A DNA stretch of 64,000 bases, from contig CM043966.1 in the NCBI GenBank assembly GCA_014529385.2, positions 103,301,087 through 103,365,086 on the forward strand, read 5' to 3'. The DNA is from Adiantum capillus-veneris. Taxonomy: Eukaryota; Streptophyta; Polypodiopsida; Polypodiales; Pteridaceae. Positions 1 through 11,015 of this stretch are shown here, piece after piece (the stretch's first letter is position 1; the number at the start of each line of letters is the position of its first letter). The notes below the pieces were generated by a model. That model saw only the letters and a list, made by a program, of their open reading frames with translations, made no database searches and was not told the DNA's origin. A program made the position numbers and the translations under genes.

Positions 1-424
1 TTTAGTATCTCTTATGGAATTTGGCTCATAGGCATGGATTCTAAAAAACTTAGAAGTGTCGGATGTATCCTATGAACCCTCTCAACTTGGTTCATACTGA
101 CACTTAGTGAAATAATCTACAAACATATTGCAAAGTTTACCAAGTTCGTATATTGATAGCATTTTCTAGACTTTAGAAACCTCAATACAAGATGCCTAAA
201 TTGAAGGCTTGCTTCATATAAGGACTCATGGAGTTCCTATGCTTATAGCTAATGAATAATCTTGATATCAAACAGATATCATAGCAAAAAAAAGTCAACC
301 TTGTCGATCATTCACATATAATTGACCTTTTCTTATTGTACATCTTATTGAGAACTAGAAAAATACTTGCAAATTGTGTATCTAGTACGTGCTTGGAGTG
401 ATTTCTGTTGTCCTTGACCATATA
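1..424. other. No recognisable gene
   Basis: AT-rich sequence with short, interrupted reading frames on both strands. No domain, RNA gene or transposon terminus could be recognised. It may be the decayed flank of the LTR that begins at 425, but nothing in the bases proves this. Confidence 0.4.
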
Positions 425-566
425 TGTTAGACCTAGGGTAAGGCCGGGCGACAGGCGAAGGGCAAGGATGGACATGCGGTCAAGGGGGCCCTATTATTAG
501 CAGAAAGGGCCTATATAGGGCGTGGTCGGGTGGAGAGTTGCATGCTCCAGTCCCCTCAATCTCACA
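425..566 (+). repeat. Short LTR (solo 5' LTR of an LTR retrotransposon)
   Basis: The segment begins TGTTAGACC and ends TCACA, the usual TG...CA limits of an LTR, and is followed after one base by a tRNA primer-binding site. It contains the string GGGTGGAGA, also present near the end of the gypsy LTRs at 4102 and 60996, so it probably belongs to a related Ty3/gypsy family. No matching 3' LTR is visible in the window. Confidence 0.55.
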
Positions 567-567
567 T

Positions 568-580
568 TGGTATTAGAGCT
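568..580 (+). promoter_or_regulatory. Primer-binding site, initiator tRNA-Met type
   Basis: TGGTATTAGAGCT lies directly after the LTR end. It differs at one position from the standard plant TGGTATCAGAGC, which pairs with the 3' end of initiator tRNA-Met to prime minus-strand synthesis. Confidence 0.6.
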
Positions 581-634
581 CAGGGGGAGAGGGAAGCTAT
601 GGAGGAGAAACCTTTGCATGGTGATTGCATGGAT

Positions 635-635
635 G

Positions 636-663
<28 letters not shown>
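635..663. repeat. (CT)n microsatellite
   Basis: Uninterrupted CT dinucleotide run of about 14 units in the leader just downstream of the LTR and primer-binding site. Confidence 0.9.
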
Positions 664-667
<4 letters not shown>

Positions 668-3260
668 TAATTCTTTGCAGGAAAAGTGAAATTAGGCATT
701 ATTTTACTTTGTCGATATGGTAAAGAGAAGGGCCAAGATCCATCTATTTTCACAGCGCTATGAGCCATCTATTTTGGAATGGCTAAGTGACAATTTTTGT
801 AATTCATCAGTGATTGCTTTCAAGATCGAACAATTCTATGCACATGAGTCTCATATGAGAACCCATTAATTCTAATGGACAAGCAAGAGTCTTGCCAATA
901 CTAATTTTTTGGGTGTTATTCTAGCACTACATACGTGAAGTGTGAAGATCAAGTTGAGTTTTGAAAGCCTTAAACTTGTACATGCTTATCTCTACCAAGG
1001 TGTATAGATGACGTAAACATTTCAGAAAACACGATTGTTCACAAAAAACCAAGATTATGGACTTTCAGGACTAGAAAAGATCCAGTTGTGAATACAGTTC
1101 CAATTTGAGAGGATCTTCTATTTTGTCTATAGCACTGAGAGTGTCTATACGAGCACAGTTTTGGGGTAAGCGGAAGCTCGTGAATACTAAATCACTTACT
1201 AAGTGTTGATGGTCAACTCTTGGAACCTTCACACTTTCCCTTTCAAGGAAACAATTCCACAGGATGCCAAGGAGTAGTGGACAAGTTCAACTTCTAAAGT
1301 TGAATTCAATGACTATTAGACACGGTAGACTGTGTTGGTCACTGTTGGTTGCTAGGTTGAGCAGTTTCCATGAAAAATCTAATCGGGGTTTGGATTGCAA
1401 AGGCAACACTGAGGGTTACCAATTCCTACTGCTTGTTTTTCACTAATCTTTCCTTTAGTGTTTAATAGGTTACCGATAACTATATCTTCATAATTGGTTT
1501 TATGGTAAGGCACCTTTCCAGTTGTATGCTTGAGGTTACAAAGTGCACGTCACTATGGGTAAGTGAACATTATGCTCAACCTCTAAGTACGCATATGATT
1601 TGGTTTATTTCCATTTTTTAATATGCTTTTCTTGGCTTTTTCAAGTAGGATGAATAAGCTTGAATGCTTTAATCCATTTTTTCTCTTCAGAGAGATGATA
1701 AGGTCATGTAAAAACCAAGAATTTTGGGCCGCAATGTCCCAAATACATGTCTACATTTTTCACGATTTTCTTTGGCACATGTTGTCACATGGGATACAAC
1801 ACAGTCAAGGAACTCAAGAAGTTTGGTTTCGCTAGTGTGGAGCAAGGTTAATGAGGGTCCATCTCACGCACATCGCAGTGTGTTTGCAATTACCTCCACA
1901 CACAAGTACATCTCGTACTTGAAGGATGCACTTTTAAAAAAAAAATCTTATTTGAGACATATTCCACATGTGGATCAGAATATGAGTCTCTGGACTGACA
2001 CTAGCACCCACTATTTCAATCATGTGTCATGAAAAATTTCCTAAGTGCTGGTCAAATCCGTTGTATAGACCATTTTGATCGTGTGGTATCAAGAACAATT
2101 TTAGTGACCAAAATTTTTTGGATACTTAGTACGACTTCTTAAAGTTACAAGTGTTGCTGAAATAACATTAATGGATGGTTTTTTATTTATATAGCAAGGC
2201 TATGTGTTGTTAGTGATAATGTTTTGTTGTTTGTACCTAGAAGTACTGACTTATGTTTCAAATTCTATTATGGTTCAAACATTTCAGCAAGGCTTGCAAA
2301 ATGATTCCAATAGAAAGTATTTTGTTTCTTTTCAGAATTATTTACAATCCTCTTTCATGTATGCTACGAGCATCATATTTGCCAACAAGCATGATCATGG
2401 ATATGCAGGTTCGGATCTGTTTTTGCTAAATGCATTCATGGTATAGCAAGTGATCTTCAAGACTCCATACATGTTGAGTCAAGATGAGTGCATAGAAGGA
2501 TCCAGACAACTTTAAAAATGGTGCTCGTTAAACAATATTTAAGGCTCTCACAGTAATCTGTTCTTATCAAACTCAATGGGATGATGTTTTCTAAAAAATA
2601 GTGAAATTGCACAAAAAACGATGAGGTTCATACTAAAAACGTTGAGGCTCATGCAACTCAAAAGACTCGATGAGCAGGTTAATAATTCTTGCATGTCTTG
2701 TGGGTCACTAATATTAGGCTTATCAACACAACATGATAGAATGAGTAAGCTAGTAACACAACTCCTTTGCTATCCAATGCAAGACGTTTCTCTCTACCAA
2801 AATGTTAACCCCCTTGCAATTGTATGCATTGCTTGCTTATTTGTGCTCCTTGGACCTGTCCTCGTGGTAGAGCTGCAATAAGTTTGAACCATTGGGCCTC
2901 TGTTTTAAGCCATGCATCTCAAAAGAAAAACTACTCCAAAAAATCTACGTATCTTCATGCAAACTGCTGCAAGATCAATGTAGCACGCATCTATAGCACA
3001 CATCTCTATCATAAGCTATTCTGTGTGTGTGTGTGTGTACTGAACACAAAAAGCTACTATGTGGTCTCAATCATGGCTCTCCTAGGCTTGGCATGTGCAT
3101 GCCACTTCAATAGGGTGTTCAACCACTCTCTGATCAACATAGAGAACAACTATGTGTGGATACTATGATCAGTACACTTAAGTTAAATGGGAAAAGATAT
3201 GCAATTCTAAACTCAAAAGAACCAAAGATTTAGCTTCTTCTATTGATGCCTCCGTATACT
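664..3260. other. Unresolved decayed repeat sequence
   Basis: About 2.6 kb with only short open frames (the longest around 1724-2032, 2621-2881 and 2824-3168). None shows a domain I recognise. Position suggests it contains the interior of the plus-strand LTR element starting at 425 and of a minus-strand one whose primer-binding site lies at 3267-3281. A translated search of all six frames would be needed to identify remnants. Confidence 0.4.
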
Positions 3261-3266
3261 TTCGAT

Positions 3267-3281
3267 CCTGCTTTGATACCA
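3267..3281 (-). promoter_or_regulatory. Primer-binding site of a minus-strand LTR element
   Basis: Read on the minus strand this is TGGTATCAAAGCAGG, a tRNA-Met-type primer-binding site, preceded by ...GTTCAACA, a plausible LTR end at 3282-3283. The LTR would extend rightwards to roughly 3430-3480. The matching interior to the left is too degraded to identify. Confidence 0.55.
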
Positions 3282-3809
3282 TGTTGAACTAGACGAGAAG
3301 AGAGAGAGATGACACCATCATATGAAAACTTCAAAGTGTGTCAACTGATCATACAAGATGAGATTATATAGAGGAGACCAGGGTGCTATATGTAGAGATA
3401 GTATATATAGCTCAACATGATAGATGTCAAGTAGGTAGGAGATTCTATTGCCAAAAGTAAGATTTGCTATCAAACATTTGTCTTCATAGAAATTGGACGG
3501 CTATCACTAGCCAGCAACAACCTCAAAGTGGCTATTGCCTTGCTGTCAAATAGTATTTGATATCTACATGATAGCTTTTGATGATAAATACCACCCACAT
3601 AGTTGTCTAGAAGTTATCTAATAGCTTACTTGATACATATGAATGAAGCAGTTTGTCTAGAGATAGGTATATGATACCTATTGGGAATCTGCTTCTAGCT
3701 ATTATCTTTTTATAGCTCTCCAAAAGTTGACGGTTAGTTATTCAATTGTTATCTAATATCTTTGAGTAGATGATAATTATCCAATAGTTGTTAGAAATTC
3801 TAGTAGTGA

Positions 3810-4080
3810 ACCCAAGATCTCGGGGGGTTCACCATTCAGTACCCCCTATATAACGTGTGTTCGTGGGGTTTTTTAAAAACCCCTCTTTTAACATGTCTGA
3901 ATGAATAAAATGACCCCTTATTTTAGGTTTTATTTCCAAAATTGAATATAAAACCCTCTTATTTTAATATATCTTTGTTGAATTGCTTAATTTTTTTGCA
4001 TTTTGAAGCGCCTTCTTTCGAACTCACATTATACATTAACATGATTACATAGTTCACCCCCCGATCCAAAGATGTTCGGG
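3810..4080. mobile_element. Possible MITE with GGGGGGT-type inverted ends
   Basis: The left end contains GATCTCGGGGGGTTCACC; the right end contains the inverted counterpart GTTCACCCCCCGATCC. About 240 bp of AT-rich non-coding DNA lies between, and the repeat arm resumes on both sides. Family and exact ends are uncertain. Confidence 0.4.
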
Positions 4081-4096
4081 CATAGCTATTGAAAAG

Positions 4097-4101
4097 CTAT
4101 T
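4097..4101. other. Target-site duplication CTATT (left copy)
   Basis: CTATT directly precedes the 5' LTR at 4102. The same five bases follow the 3' LTR at 61120-61124. A 5-bp duplication is what Ty3/gypsy integrases make, so the two LTRs mark a single insertion. Confidence 0.75.
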
Positions 4102-4224
4102 TGTAAGGACAAGAGTCCTATGGGCAAGGCCACTGGCATGGTTGAATACTGTGTACGCTCGGGGGAGGCTATAAGATAGCATGGTTGGGTGGAGACTAGC
4201 ACACACATTACTCTCATCCTTTCA
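4102..4224 (+). repeat. 5' LTR of the host gypsy element
   Basis: It starts TGTAAGGAC and ends TTTCA. It matches the LTR at 60996-61119 over most of its length, including the shared block GATAGCATGGTTGGGTGGAG. At ~123 bp it is very short, as in some chromovirus lineages. Confidence 0.75.
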
Positions 4225-4225
4225 C

Positions 4226-4238
4226 TGGTATCAGACCT
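4226..4238 (+). promoter_or_regulatory. Primer-binding site (tRNA-Met type, mutated)
   Basis: TGGTATCAGACCT lies one base after the LTR end. The first ten bases match the initiator tRNA-Met site; the following GC is changed to CC. Confidence 0.6.
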
Positions 4239-4260
4239 AGCACTTCGCCTTGTGTATCAC

Positions 4261-4437
4261 TTTCTATTGATAAAAAGGAAAGATGGTACTATGCGCACGT
4301 GCGTAGATTATCATGGATTAAACGCCATATCCATCAAGAACAAGTATCCTCTACCTTGAGTGGATGAGTTGTTTGATCAACTCCATGGAGCAAGATACTA
4401 TACAAAGATAGATCTTTGTTCAGGATACCACCAGGTG
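4261..4437 (+). pseudogene. Gypsy reverse transcriptase, N-terminal fragment
   Basis: Translation from 4261 gives a reverse-transcriptase start with the family motifs [25 protein letters not shown] and SGYHQV (catalytic Asp in KIDL). One in-frame TAG follows KNKYPLP. The fragment lies only about 20 bp after the primer-binding site, so gag and protease have been deleted. It stops at GYHQVR, where the large insertion begins; the continuation of the same domain is at 44454. No open ORF over 60 codons covers it because of the stop and its short length. Confidence 0.75.
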
Positions 4438-4439
4438 CG
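4433..4439. other. Direct repeat AGGTGCG, left flank of the 40-kb insertion
   Basis: AGGTGCG occurs here and at 44454-44460. With the preceding base it reads CAGGTGCG on the left and TAGGTGCG on the right. Removing 4440-44460 restores a continuous RT reading region, so this is the likely target-site duplication. Confidence 0.65.
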
Positions 4440-4630
4440 GGGGATGGTTATGGAGTGAGCTCAACGGAGCGAGCTTTGGAGCGAGTTTTTTTTTCAGAGA
4501 GCGGCCACCACTATTTCCCATTGCCATCACCACCTAAGTGCTAGCTTACTGCCACCATGAGCCACCCCTAATCCTACCACCACCGCCCATTGCCACCCCT
4601 CCCACCATTGTAGCAGGCAAGTACCTCCTC

Positions 4631-4633
<3 letters not shown>

Positions 4634-4673
<40 letters not shown>

Positions 4674-4732
4674 ACCTCTTTCTCTCTGCTTGCCACTCTC
4701 TCTCTAGCCCTTTCCCTTCCCCTTCTTTGCCT

Positions 4733-4772
<40 letters not shown>

Positions 4773-4953
4773 CCCTCTCCAAAGCCCTATCTTTCTCTCC
4801 GTCTGCCCCTCCCTCTTTCCCCCCCCTCTCTCTCTCTCTCTGCATGTGTGTGTGTGTGTATGTGTGTGTCCCCTCCCCTTTCCCCTCTTTCCCTTGCTCA
4901 TTCTCTTTGCCTCCCAGCTCTCTCTCCCCATCCCCCCCCCCCTTCTCTGCCAC
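4634..4953. repeat. Pyrimidine-rich (CT)n, (GT)n and poly-C tract
   Basis: The tract contains (CT)n at 4634-4670, (GT)n at 4735-4771, mixed CT and C runs to 4835, a second interrupted GT run at 4847-4869 and a poly-C run near 4932-4942. It ends where LINE copy A begins. Long frames across it on both strands are only repeat translations. Confidence 0.85.
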
Positions 4954-5126
4954 CATAACTTGCTCATCCGAACTCCGATTTAGGTGATCTATAGCCTCAA
5001 TCGAAGAGCACGAAGCCCTCTACGCATTGATGTAAAGACAGAATTTTTCTGTGTAATGGAAGGCTTTGCTGTAACAGCATCTCAGAACTGAAAAAACTGT
5101 CAAAACTTTGCGTTTTTGTTGCCGAC

Positions 5127-6068
5127 TTGAAGGCAATGTCAGACAAAACTCGCAAGGGTGGAAAAGCCACACTCGCCATGGAGAATGATGCAAAATCTCC
5201 AAGGAATTTGGATGCTAATCCAACCACATCGTCTACAACAACGGAAGCAATGATCATGGCTTACTTGATCTCGTTACAAGAAACCGTCAACAAGCAAGGT
5301 GAAGAGTTGCGCGCACTTGCAATGGAGAATGGTACTTTAAGAGTTCTCGTTGTGGAGAATGAGCACCTCAAGAAGGTTCTTGAAATGCAAACAACACGCT
5401 TGATGCATCTTGAGAATGAAGTTCAAGAATGTAAACGCTCTCTTGTGGACATGAATGTAGTGAAAGAGCGCTTGAGCAAAGTTGAGAGTGATCATGTATT
5501 GAAAGAGGAAACGATAGATACAATACGACATGATGTATGTGAGATGAGAAATGCATCCAAATCATGGGCTGATATATGTAAGGATAATGTGGTTTCTACA
5601 TCTCCTATCACGCAAGCCGTTGTCCAAGCAAAGAATGTAGCGAATGTGGACACTCAAGAATTGCAAGAACGACAAAAACGCTCAAAGAACATCGTCATTC
5701 GTGGAATCAAGGAGGAAAGCATGGAAACACCCCAATCTCTTGCGGTTGCTATTGAAGAGTTTTTTGCTACACACTTTGGCATGTCAGGAATCATGGCTTA
5801 TGGTGCACATCGAGTTGGAAAACAAGGAGTCCCTCGCTCGGGAGAAAGACCTATTGTATGTACCATGGCTGATGAGGTAAAGAGAAAGATCATCCTTGAC
5901 AATGGTTGGATCTACCTCAAAGGAACGGGTTGTAATGTATATGAGGATCGCACTCTTATGCAACAAAATGTACGTCGCAAAGCATACGAGGAAAGAAGCA
6001 AGAAGGTTAAGGTATCATCTCAAGAAGAAAAGGCACTTGAGGAGGATGCAAGTCCACCCAACAAATAG
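5127..6068 (+). CDS. LINE ORF1 protein, coiled-coil plus RRM-like domain
   Basis: This 313-residue protein is probably the nucleic-acid-binding chaperone of the LINE ribonucleoprotein. Residues ~50-135 have heptad-like spacing (ENGTLRVLVVENEHLKK) typical of a trimerising coiled coil. Residues ~186-290 hold RSKNIVIRGI, HRVGK, RPIVC and KRKIIL, the layout of the L1 ORF1 RRM and C-terminal domain family. The C-terminus is rich in Lys and Glu. No CCHC zinc knuckle is seen, unlike many angiosperm L1 ORF1 proteins. It ends with TAG six bases before the ORF2 ATG, so ORF2 may be translated by reinitiation. The copy at 29321 is about the same length, which supports the start chosen. Confidence 0.85.
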   Translation: MKAMSDKTRKGGKATLAMENDAKSPRNLDANPTTSSTTTEAMIMAYLISLQETVNKQGEELRALAMENGTLRVLVVENEHLKKVLEMQTTRLMHLENEVQECKRSLVDMNVVKERLSKVESDHVLKEETIDTIRHDVCEMRNASKSWADICKDNVVSTSPITQAVVQAKNVANVDTQELQERQKRSKNIVIRGIKEESMETPQSLAVAIEEFFATHFGMSGIMAYGAHRVGKQGVPRSGERPIVCTMADEVKRKIILDNGWIYLKGTGCNVYEDRTLMQQNVRRKAYEERSKKVKVSSQEEKALEEDASPPNK

Positions 6069-6074
6069 GGACAC

Positions 6075-9000
6075 ATGATCTATGAGACCAACTCACGCTT
6101 GCGAATAAGCTTTTGGAATTGTAATGGGTATCCATGGAATGCGGGAATTGGCATTGATGAGCTTACCAATGACTCCGATGTGATACTTCTTGTCGAAACA
6201 TGGGAGCATGATGTGCAACGAATTCTTGGATTTGACAAATACGATGTACATTCTTTGATGTGGGCCAAAAATGCAAAGCAACGAAGAGGCCAAGGAGGCG
6301 TAGCATGTATGACCAAAAAGGGTTTGAAAGATGTTTCCATTGTCAAAGAAGATAAGTATAAACGCTACTTATGGCTGAAAATCAGCCCACCAAATGGTCA
6401 AGTCATGTTTGTGGCCGGCTGCTACATTCCTCACTATGACTCCAACTTTTATGCTCGCTTGAATATGGATAGAGATCAGCCCTTTGTTGAACTAGAGGAA
6501 GACATTGCTCATTACAAGGATCAAGGTGAAGTCATTGTTTTTGGAGACATGAATGCTCGCACAAATATGTTACAACACGACACACAACAAGTCGACATGC
6601 CGCATGTATCAAGAAGAGTGGATGACTCATACATGTATAATCGAAGTTCTAATGATGCAAAAGAAGTGGATCACTATGGAAAGTCACTTCTACATATGTG
6701 CAATAGTACCGGAATGCTCATTGCAAATGGTGTATCTCTATGGCAAGGCACCAATGACTTTACATGTAGAAAGCACAATGGTGCTAGCGTGATTGACTAT
6801 ATGTTGTTCTCAGAAGCCACTCTAGAATGCATACAAAGCTTTACACTTGGTGAATGGAATCCGGAATCGGATCATAGGATGTTATGTATTGACCTCAAGT
6901 GTGGTAAACGGCCCGAGCATGTAGCCTCCAATCATGATGTGAATCATTTGTACCTACGTCTAGACTTCAAACGAGCACTTATATATGCTGATATGGTGGA
7001 CCAAATGTTAAGCATGATAGAGCATCAAGGGAGCCCAACATTAGAATGCAAGTGGAAAGTTTTCAAAGAAGTAATTTTCTCTTGTGCGAAGGAATGCTTT
7101 TCGGCGAAACACATGTCTTGCAAAAGGTCTAAGAAGGGTAGCACCAAGAAGAAATGGTTTGACATGGAATGTAGTCAAGCCCGAAAACACTTGCTAAGAT
7201 TGGATGCAATCAAAGACAAGGAAGTTTACTTGGAATGTTCACACACATACAAAGCACTTGTTCAAAAGAAGAGGAGAAGGTGGGAAGTCGAAAAACAACT
7301 TCTTTTAGCACAAGAGAAAGCACATGCATGTGGCAAGTTTTGGCAAAATCTAAAAGGCAAGCGCGTTGAGAGCTTTGGTGACTTGACTCTTGAGGATATG
7401 TATATGCATTGTAAGAACCTCTATGAGCAACCCAATGTTGATAAGATGGAGGGTTGTAGCTCCCTTCCATTTATGTCTCCCTTCTTTACCATTGAAGATG
7501 TATGCCGCGCGCTTGAGAAACTTGCTACTCGCAAGGCAGGTGACCTTCAAGGTGTCAAGGCTGAAATGATTAAATGGACAAGCAAGAAAACACGATATTG
7601 GATATGCGATATGTTTAACCTTGCACTTCAGTATGGCATGCCTCATGATTGGAGTGCAAATTGGATCAAACCTTTGCACAAAGGAGGAGATGTAAACAAT
7701 GTGAACAACTATCGCACTATAATGGTTGGTTCTTTGATGGCAAAGTTATTTGGATGTATCATGGAGATGAAGATAAGTGAATGGGCTGAAAAGAATTGCA
7801 AACGTGCGCTTGGCCAAGCAGGTTTTCGAAAGCATCATAGCACTATTGATCACCTTGTCACTCTTCGAGTTCTTATGGAAGCGTCTCGATTGAAAGGAAA
7901 AAAGTTGTATTGTTGTTTTGTGGATTTCAAGAAAGCTTTTGACATGGTACCACGAGGAAATCTTTGGAGACGTATGCAAAGCCTTCAAGTGCCAAGAGAA
8001 TTTATGCATGCAGTCTTTCGCATCTACCAAAAAGTGATATGTCGATTACGTATGGGAGATGGAATTTCAGAATTTTTTGCAAGCACTATTGGTGTCAAAC
8101 AAGGATGCCCACTTTCCCCAACCCTCTTTGGGCTACTCATTGATGAATTGGAATACATGGTTCTTGATTTTATGCAGCAAGAAGGCATAGAAGAGGTTAA
8201 GATTGGAAATGCGGTGATCATGCTTATGCTTTATGCCGATGATGTAGTGCTCTTGGCACATACCTTAGAAGATGCACAAAAGCTTATGAGTGTCTTGGAA
8301 CGCTTTTGCCTACATAGCGGCCTGATCGTGAATGGATCCAAAACCAAGGTTATGCTTGTAAAGACCCTCAATGATGAAAATCCATGCATTGTATACAACA
8401 ATGAGAAACTTGAAGTGGTAGATCACTTCAAGTACCTTGGCCTTGAGGTTCCATCCAATCATAAATGGAAGGATTGTGCAATGCATCGCTTGGAAGCCGG
8501 AAAGAGGGCTTATTATGCATTTGAGAACATGTGCAATGCAGGAGAGATCAAGTGTTGGGCTCTCAAAAAGTACCTCTTTGACACATTGGTGACACCGGTG
8601 CTTCTTTATGGAGTGGAGGTGTGGGGTGGAAGCATCGGGAAGTCTACTTGGAAAGAGTTTGAGAATGTCCAAAAGCGTTTTCTCACCAACTTTCTCCAAG
8701 TCAAGACACAAACACCCTACATGCTCTTACTTCTTGAGTCCGGATCGCTTCCCATTGAGGTCTTGGGCATGGAAAGGGTTGTGGAGTACATGCGTAAGAC
8801 ACAACGTAGCCCTTTGCATCGACTTCCTAGAATCGCATATGAAGCAAGTCAAAAGGTTCAAAAGACATGCAAGAGCAAAATACTAAGTTCGGGGTGGATG
8901 CTTGATATCAAGAAATGGTTTGGAAGATGGGATGCATGTCACTTGGTCAAGGATGCGTCGATCGACTCCCAAGTTAATGAGGCCTTCTTACAACGCCAAT

Positions 9001-9455
9001 GTATCATGGCTTGGGAGAAATCCGGAGGTTCTCGCTTCAGCCATTACACCACACACGTTGCCCCAAACTACAAATCTCTCTTCTTCTCGGAACGAGGTAA
9101 CCAAACCCATTCCTACATCCTTGAGCCCATCCCGTTGAGTGCGATCCGCACCATTGCCTCCATTCGTCTTAGCTCCCATTCTCTACGCTGCGAGACAGGA
9201 CGTTGGGGCACTGGCGAGGAGTGTCATCGACTTTGCACCTTATGCCCTCGTCAAGTGCGAGAGAGTGAGTACCACACACTACTTGAGTGCTCAGCTTTTG
9301 ACCACATTAGGTCCTCTTTTCCCCATATATTCAGCCATGAGCTCTCCCTACATACCTTCCTCTCCCAACCACGATGTGGACTCTCTATTGCGACGCTCAT
9401 TTCAGCCATTTTTGAGCATCGAGAGTCACTTATGAACTCCACTCACACCACGTGA
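6075..9455 (+). CDS. LINE ORF2 protein: endonuclease and reverse transcriptase
   Basis: This 1,126-residue protein nicks target DNA and copies the LINE RNA. An endonuclease/exonuclease/phosphatase domain occupies ~8-275, with WNCNG (~14), ETWEHD (~41), GDMNAR (~157) and SDHR (~264). The reverse transcriptase spans ~520-790, with the motif A Asp in FVDFKKAFD (~615), GVKQGCPLSP (~673) and catalytic YADDV (~720). Near the C-terminus (~1054-1071) a C-x2-C...H-x4-C zinc-binding motif is seen (CTLCPRQ...HTLLEC). No RNase H domain is visible. The frame is fully open, unlike copy D, and all catalytic residues I can check are present. The ATG at 6075 aligns with a GTG at the same position in copy D. 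Confidence 0.9.
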   Translation: MIYETNSRLRISFWNCNGYPWNAGIGIDELTNDSDVILLVETWEHDVQRILGFDKYDVHSLMWAKNAKQRRGQGGVACMTKKGLKDVSIVKEDKYKRYLWLKISPPNGQVMFVAGCYIPHYDSNFYARLNMDRDQPFVELEEDIAHYKDQGEVIVFGDMNARTNMLQHDTQQVDMPHVSRRVDDSYMYNRSSNDAKEVDHYGKSLLHMCNSTGMLIANGVSLWQGTNDFTCRKHNGASVIDYMLFSEATLECIQSFTLGEWNPESDHRMLCIDLKCGKRPEHVASNHDVNHLYLRLDFKRALIYADMVDQMLSMIEHQGSPTLECKWKVFKEVIFSCAKECFSAKHMSCKRSKKGSTKKKWFDMECSQARKHLLRLDAIKDKEVYLECSHTYKALVQKKRRRWEVEKQLLLAQEKAHACGKFWQNLKGKRVESFGDLTLEDMYMHCKNLYEQPNVDKMEGCSSLPFMSPFFTIEDVCRALEKLATRKAGDLQGVKAEMIKWTSKKTRYWICDMFNLALQYGMPHDWSANWIKPLHKGGDVNNVNNYRTIMVGSLMAKLFGCIMEMKISEWAEKNCKRALGQAGFRKHHSTIDHLVTLRVLMEASRLKGKKLYCCFVDFKKAFDMVPRGNLWRRMQSLQVPREFMHAVFRIYQKVICRLRMGDGISEFFASTIGVKQGCPLSPTLFGLLIDELEYMVLDFMQQEGIEEVKIGNAVIMLMLYADDVVLLAHTLEDAQKLMSVLERFCLHSGLIVNGSKTKVMLVKTLNDENPCIVYNNEKLEVVDHFKYLGLEVPSNHKWKDCAMHRLEAGKRAYYAFENMCNAGEIKCWALKKYLFDTLVTPVLLYGVEVWGGSIGKSTWKEFENVQKRFLTNFLQVKTQTPYMLLLLESGSLPIEVLGMERVVEYMRKTQRSPLHRLPRIAYEASQKVQKTCKSKILSSGWMLDIKKWFGRWDACHLVKDASIDSQVNEAFLQRQCIMAWEKSGGSRFSHYTTHVAPNYKSLFFSERGNQTHSYILEPIPLSAIRTIASIRLSSHSLRCETGRWGTGEECHRLCTLCPRQVRESEYHTLLECSAFDHIRSSFPHIFSHELSLHTFLSQPRCGLSIATLISAIFEHRESLMNSTHTT

Positions 9456-9505
9456 CATGTTCATTTGGTCCCATAGGTCATATTTGACCTCTCAGGACGA
9501 TAATA
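9456..9505 (+). promoter_or_regulatory. LINE 3' UTR with terminal hairpin
   Basis: GGTCATATTTGACC at 9476-9489 forms a five-base stem (GGTCA/TGACC) with a four-base loop. It occurs at the same place in the other LINE 3' ends (9771-9784, ~10201, ~33669). Many LINEs need a 3' stem-loop for recognition by their own reverse transcriptase; that role here is inferred. Confidence 0.65.
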
Positions 9506-9507
9506 GA

Positions 9508-9515
9508 ACTATCTA

Positions 9516-9581
<66 letters not shown>
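9508..9581. repeat. LINE A tail: ATCT units passing into (CT)n
   Basis: Directly after the conserved ATAATAGAACTATC end come several ATCT units and then about 29 CT units. The same arrangement follows the other LINE 3' ends. Confidence 0.85.
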
Positions 9582-9583
<2 letters not shown>

Positions 9584-9745
9584 ATCATCCAAGAGTTCCA
9601 AACTCCTAAGCCAGGCCCCACATGACCCTCGTTAGGTTTTGTTTGTGTTCTTGTCTTTTTTTCCTTTTTCATATTCCCTTCACCCCCACATGGACCCTCA
9701 GTACCTAACTAATATGCATCTGATGCCTTTACCCCAAAAAACCAG
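9582..9745. other. Short spacer without a gene
   Basis: About 160 bp of C/T-rich unique-looking sequence between the tail of LINE A and the short LINE fragment B. No feature is recognised. Confidence 0.5.
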
Positions 9746-9799
9746 ATGTAATGCTTGTTTTGGTCCCATGGGTCATATCTGACCTCCAAGACAATAATG

Positions 9800-9846
<47 letters not shown>
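9746..9846 (+). mobile_element. LINE fragment B, extreme 5' truncation
   Basis: Only the last ~55 bp of the LINE remain: TTTTGGTCCCATGGGTCAT, the hairpin at 9771-9784 and the AAT end, followed by (CT)n at 9803-9846. This is what very early termination of target-primed reverse transcription would leave. Confidence 0.7.

Positions 9847-11015
<1,169 letters not shown>

Larger units (their letters stand above)
3480..4101. repeat. AGCTATT-rich repeat arm, left part
   Basis: AT-rich DNA made of diverged repeats built on AGCTATT, AATAGTTGTC and GATAGC. The same type of sequence resumes at 61120, directly after the right target-site copy of the gypsy element, so the two pieces were contiguous before that insertion. 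A MITE-like insert occupies 3810-4080. Confidence 0.65.
4954..9581 (+). mobile_element. LINE copy A, apparently full length with both ORFs open
   Basis: The 5' leader (4954-5126) is closely related to that of LINE copy D (29.14-29.32 kb). ORF1 and ORF2 follow with a 6-bp gap, then a ~50-bp 3' UTR ending in a GGTCA/TGACC hairpin, and a tail of ATCT units passing into (CT)n. It resembles an L1-type non-LTR retrotransposon with an apurinic-type endonuclease. The absence of stops over 1,126 codons makes it the only plausibly active element here. Target-site duplications could not be identified because both flanks are simple repeats. Confidence 0.85.

Noticed and set aside
4538-4987. Long open frames on both strands through CT/GT repeats
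   Set aside because: They translate dinucleotide repeats (Leu-Ser, Cys-Val, Arg-Glu) with no domain and no homologous copy. Similar frames at 10168-10424, 11510-11759, 18301-18546, 33748-34359, 46646-47074 and 61904-62196 were rejected for the same reason.
8310-8711. Minus-strand ORFs inside the LINE ORF2 genes (also 7350-8030 and 31655-32239)
   Set aside because: They overlap the conserved RT on the plus strand and have no family resemblance.
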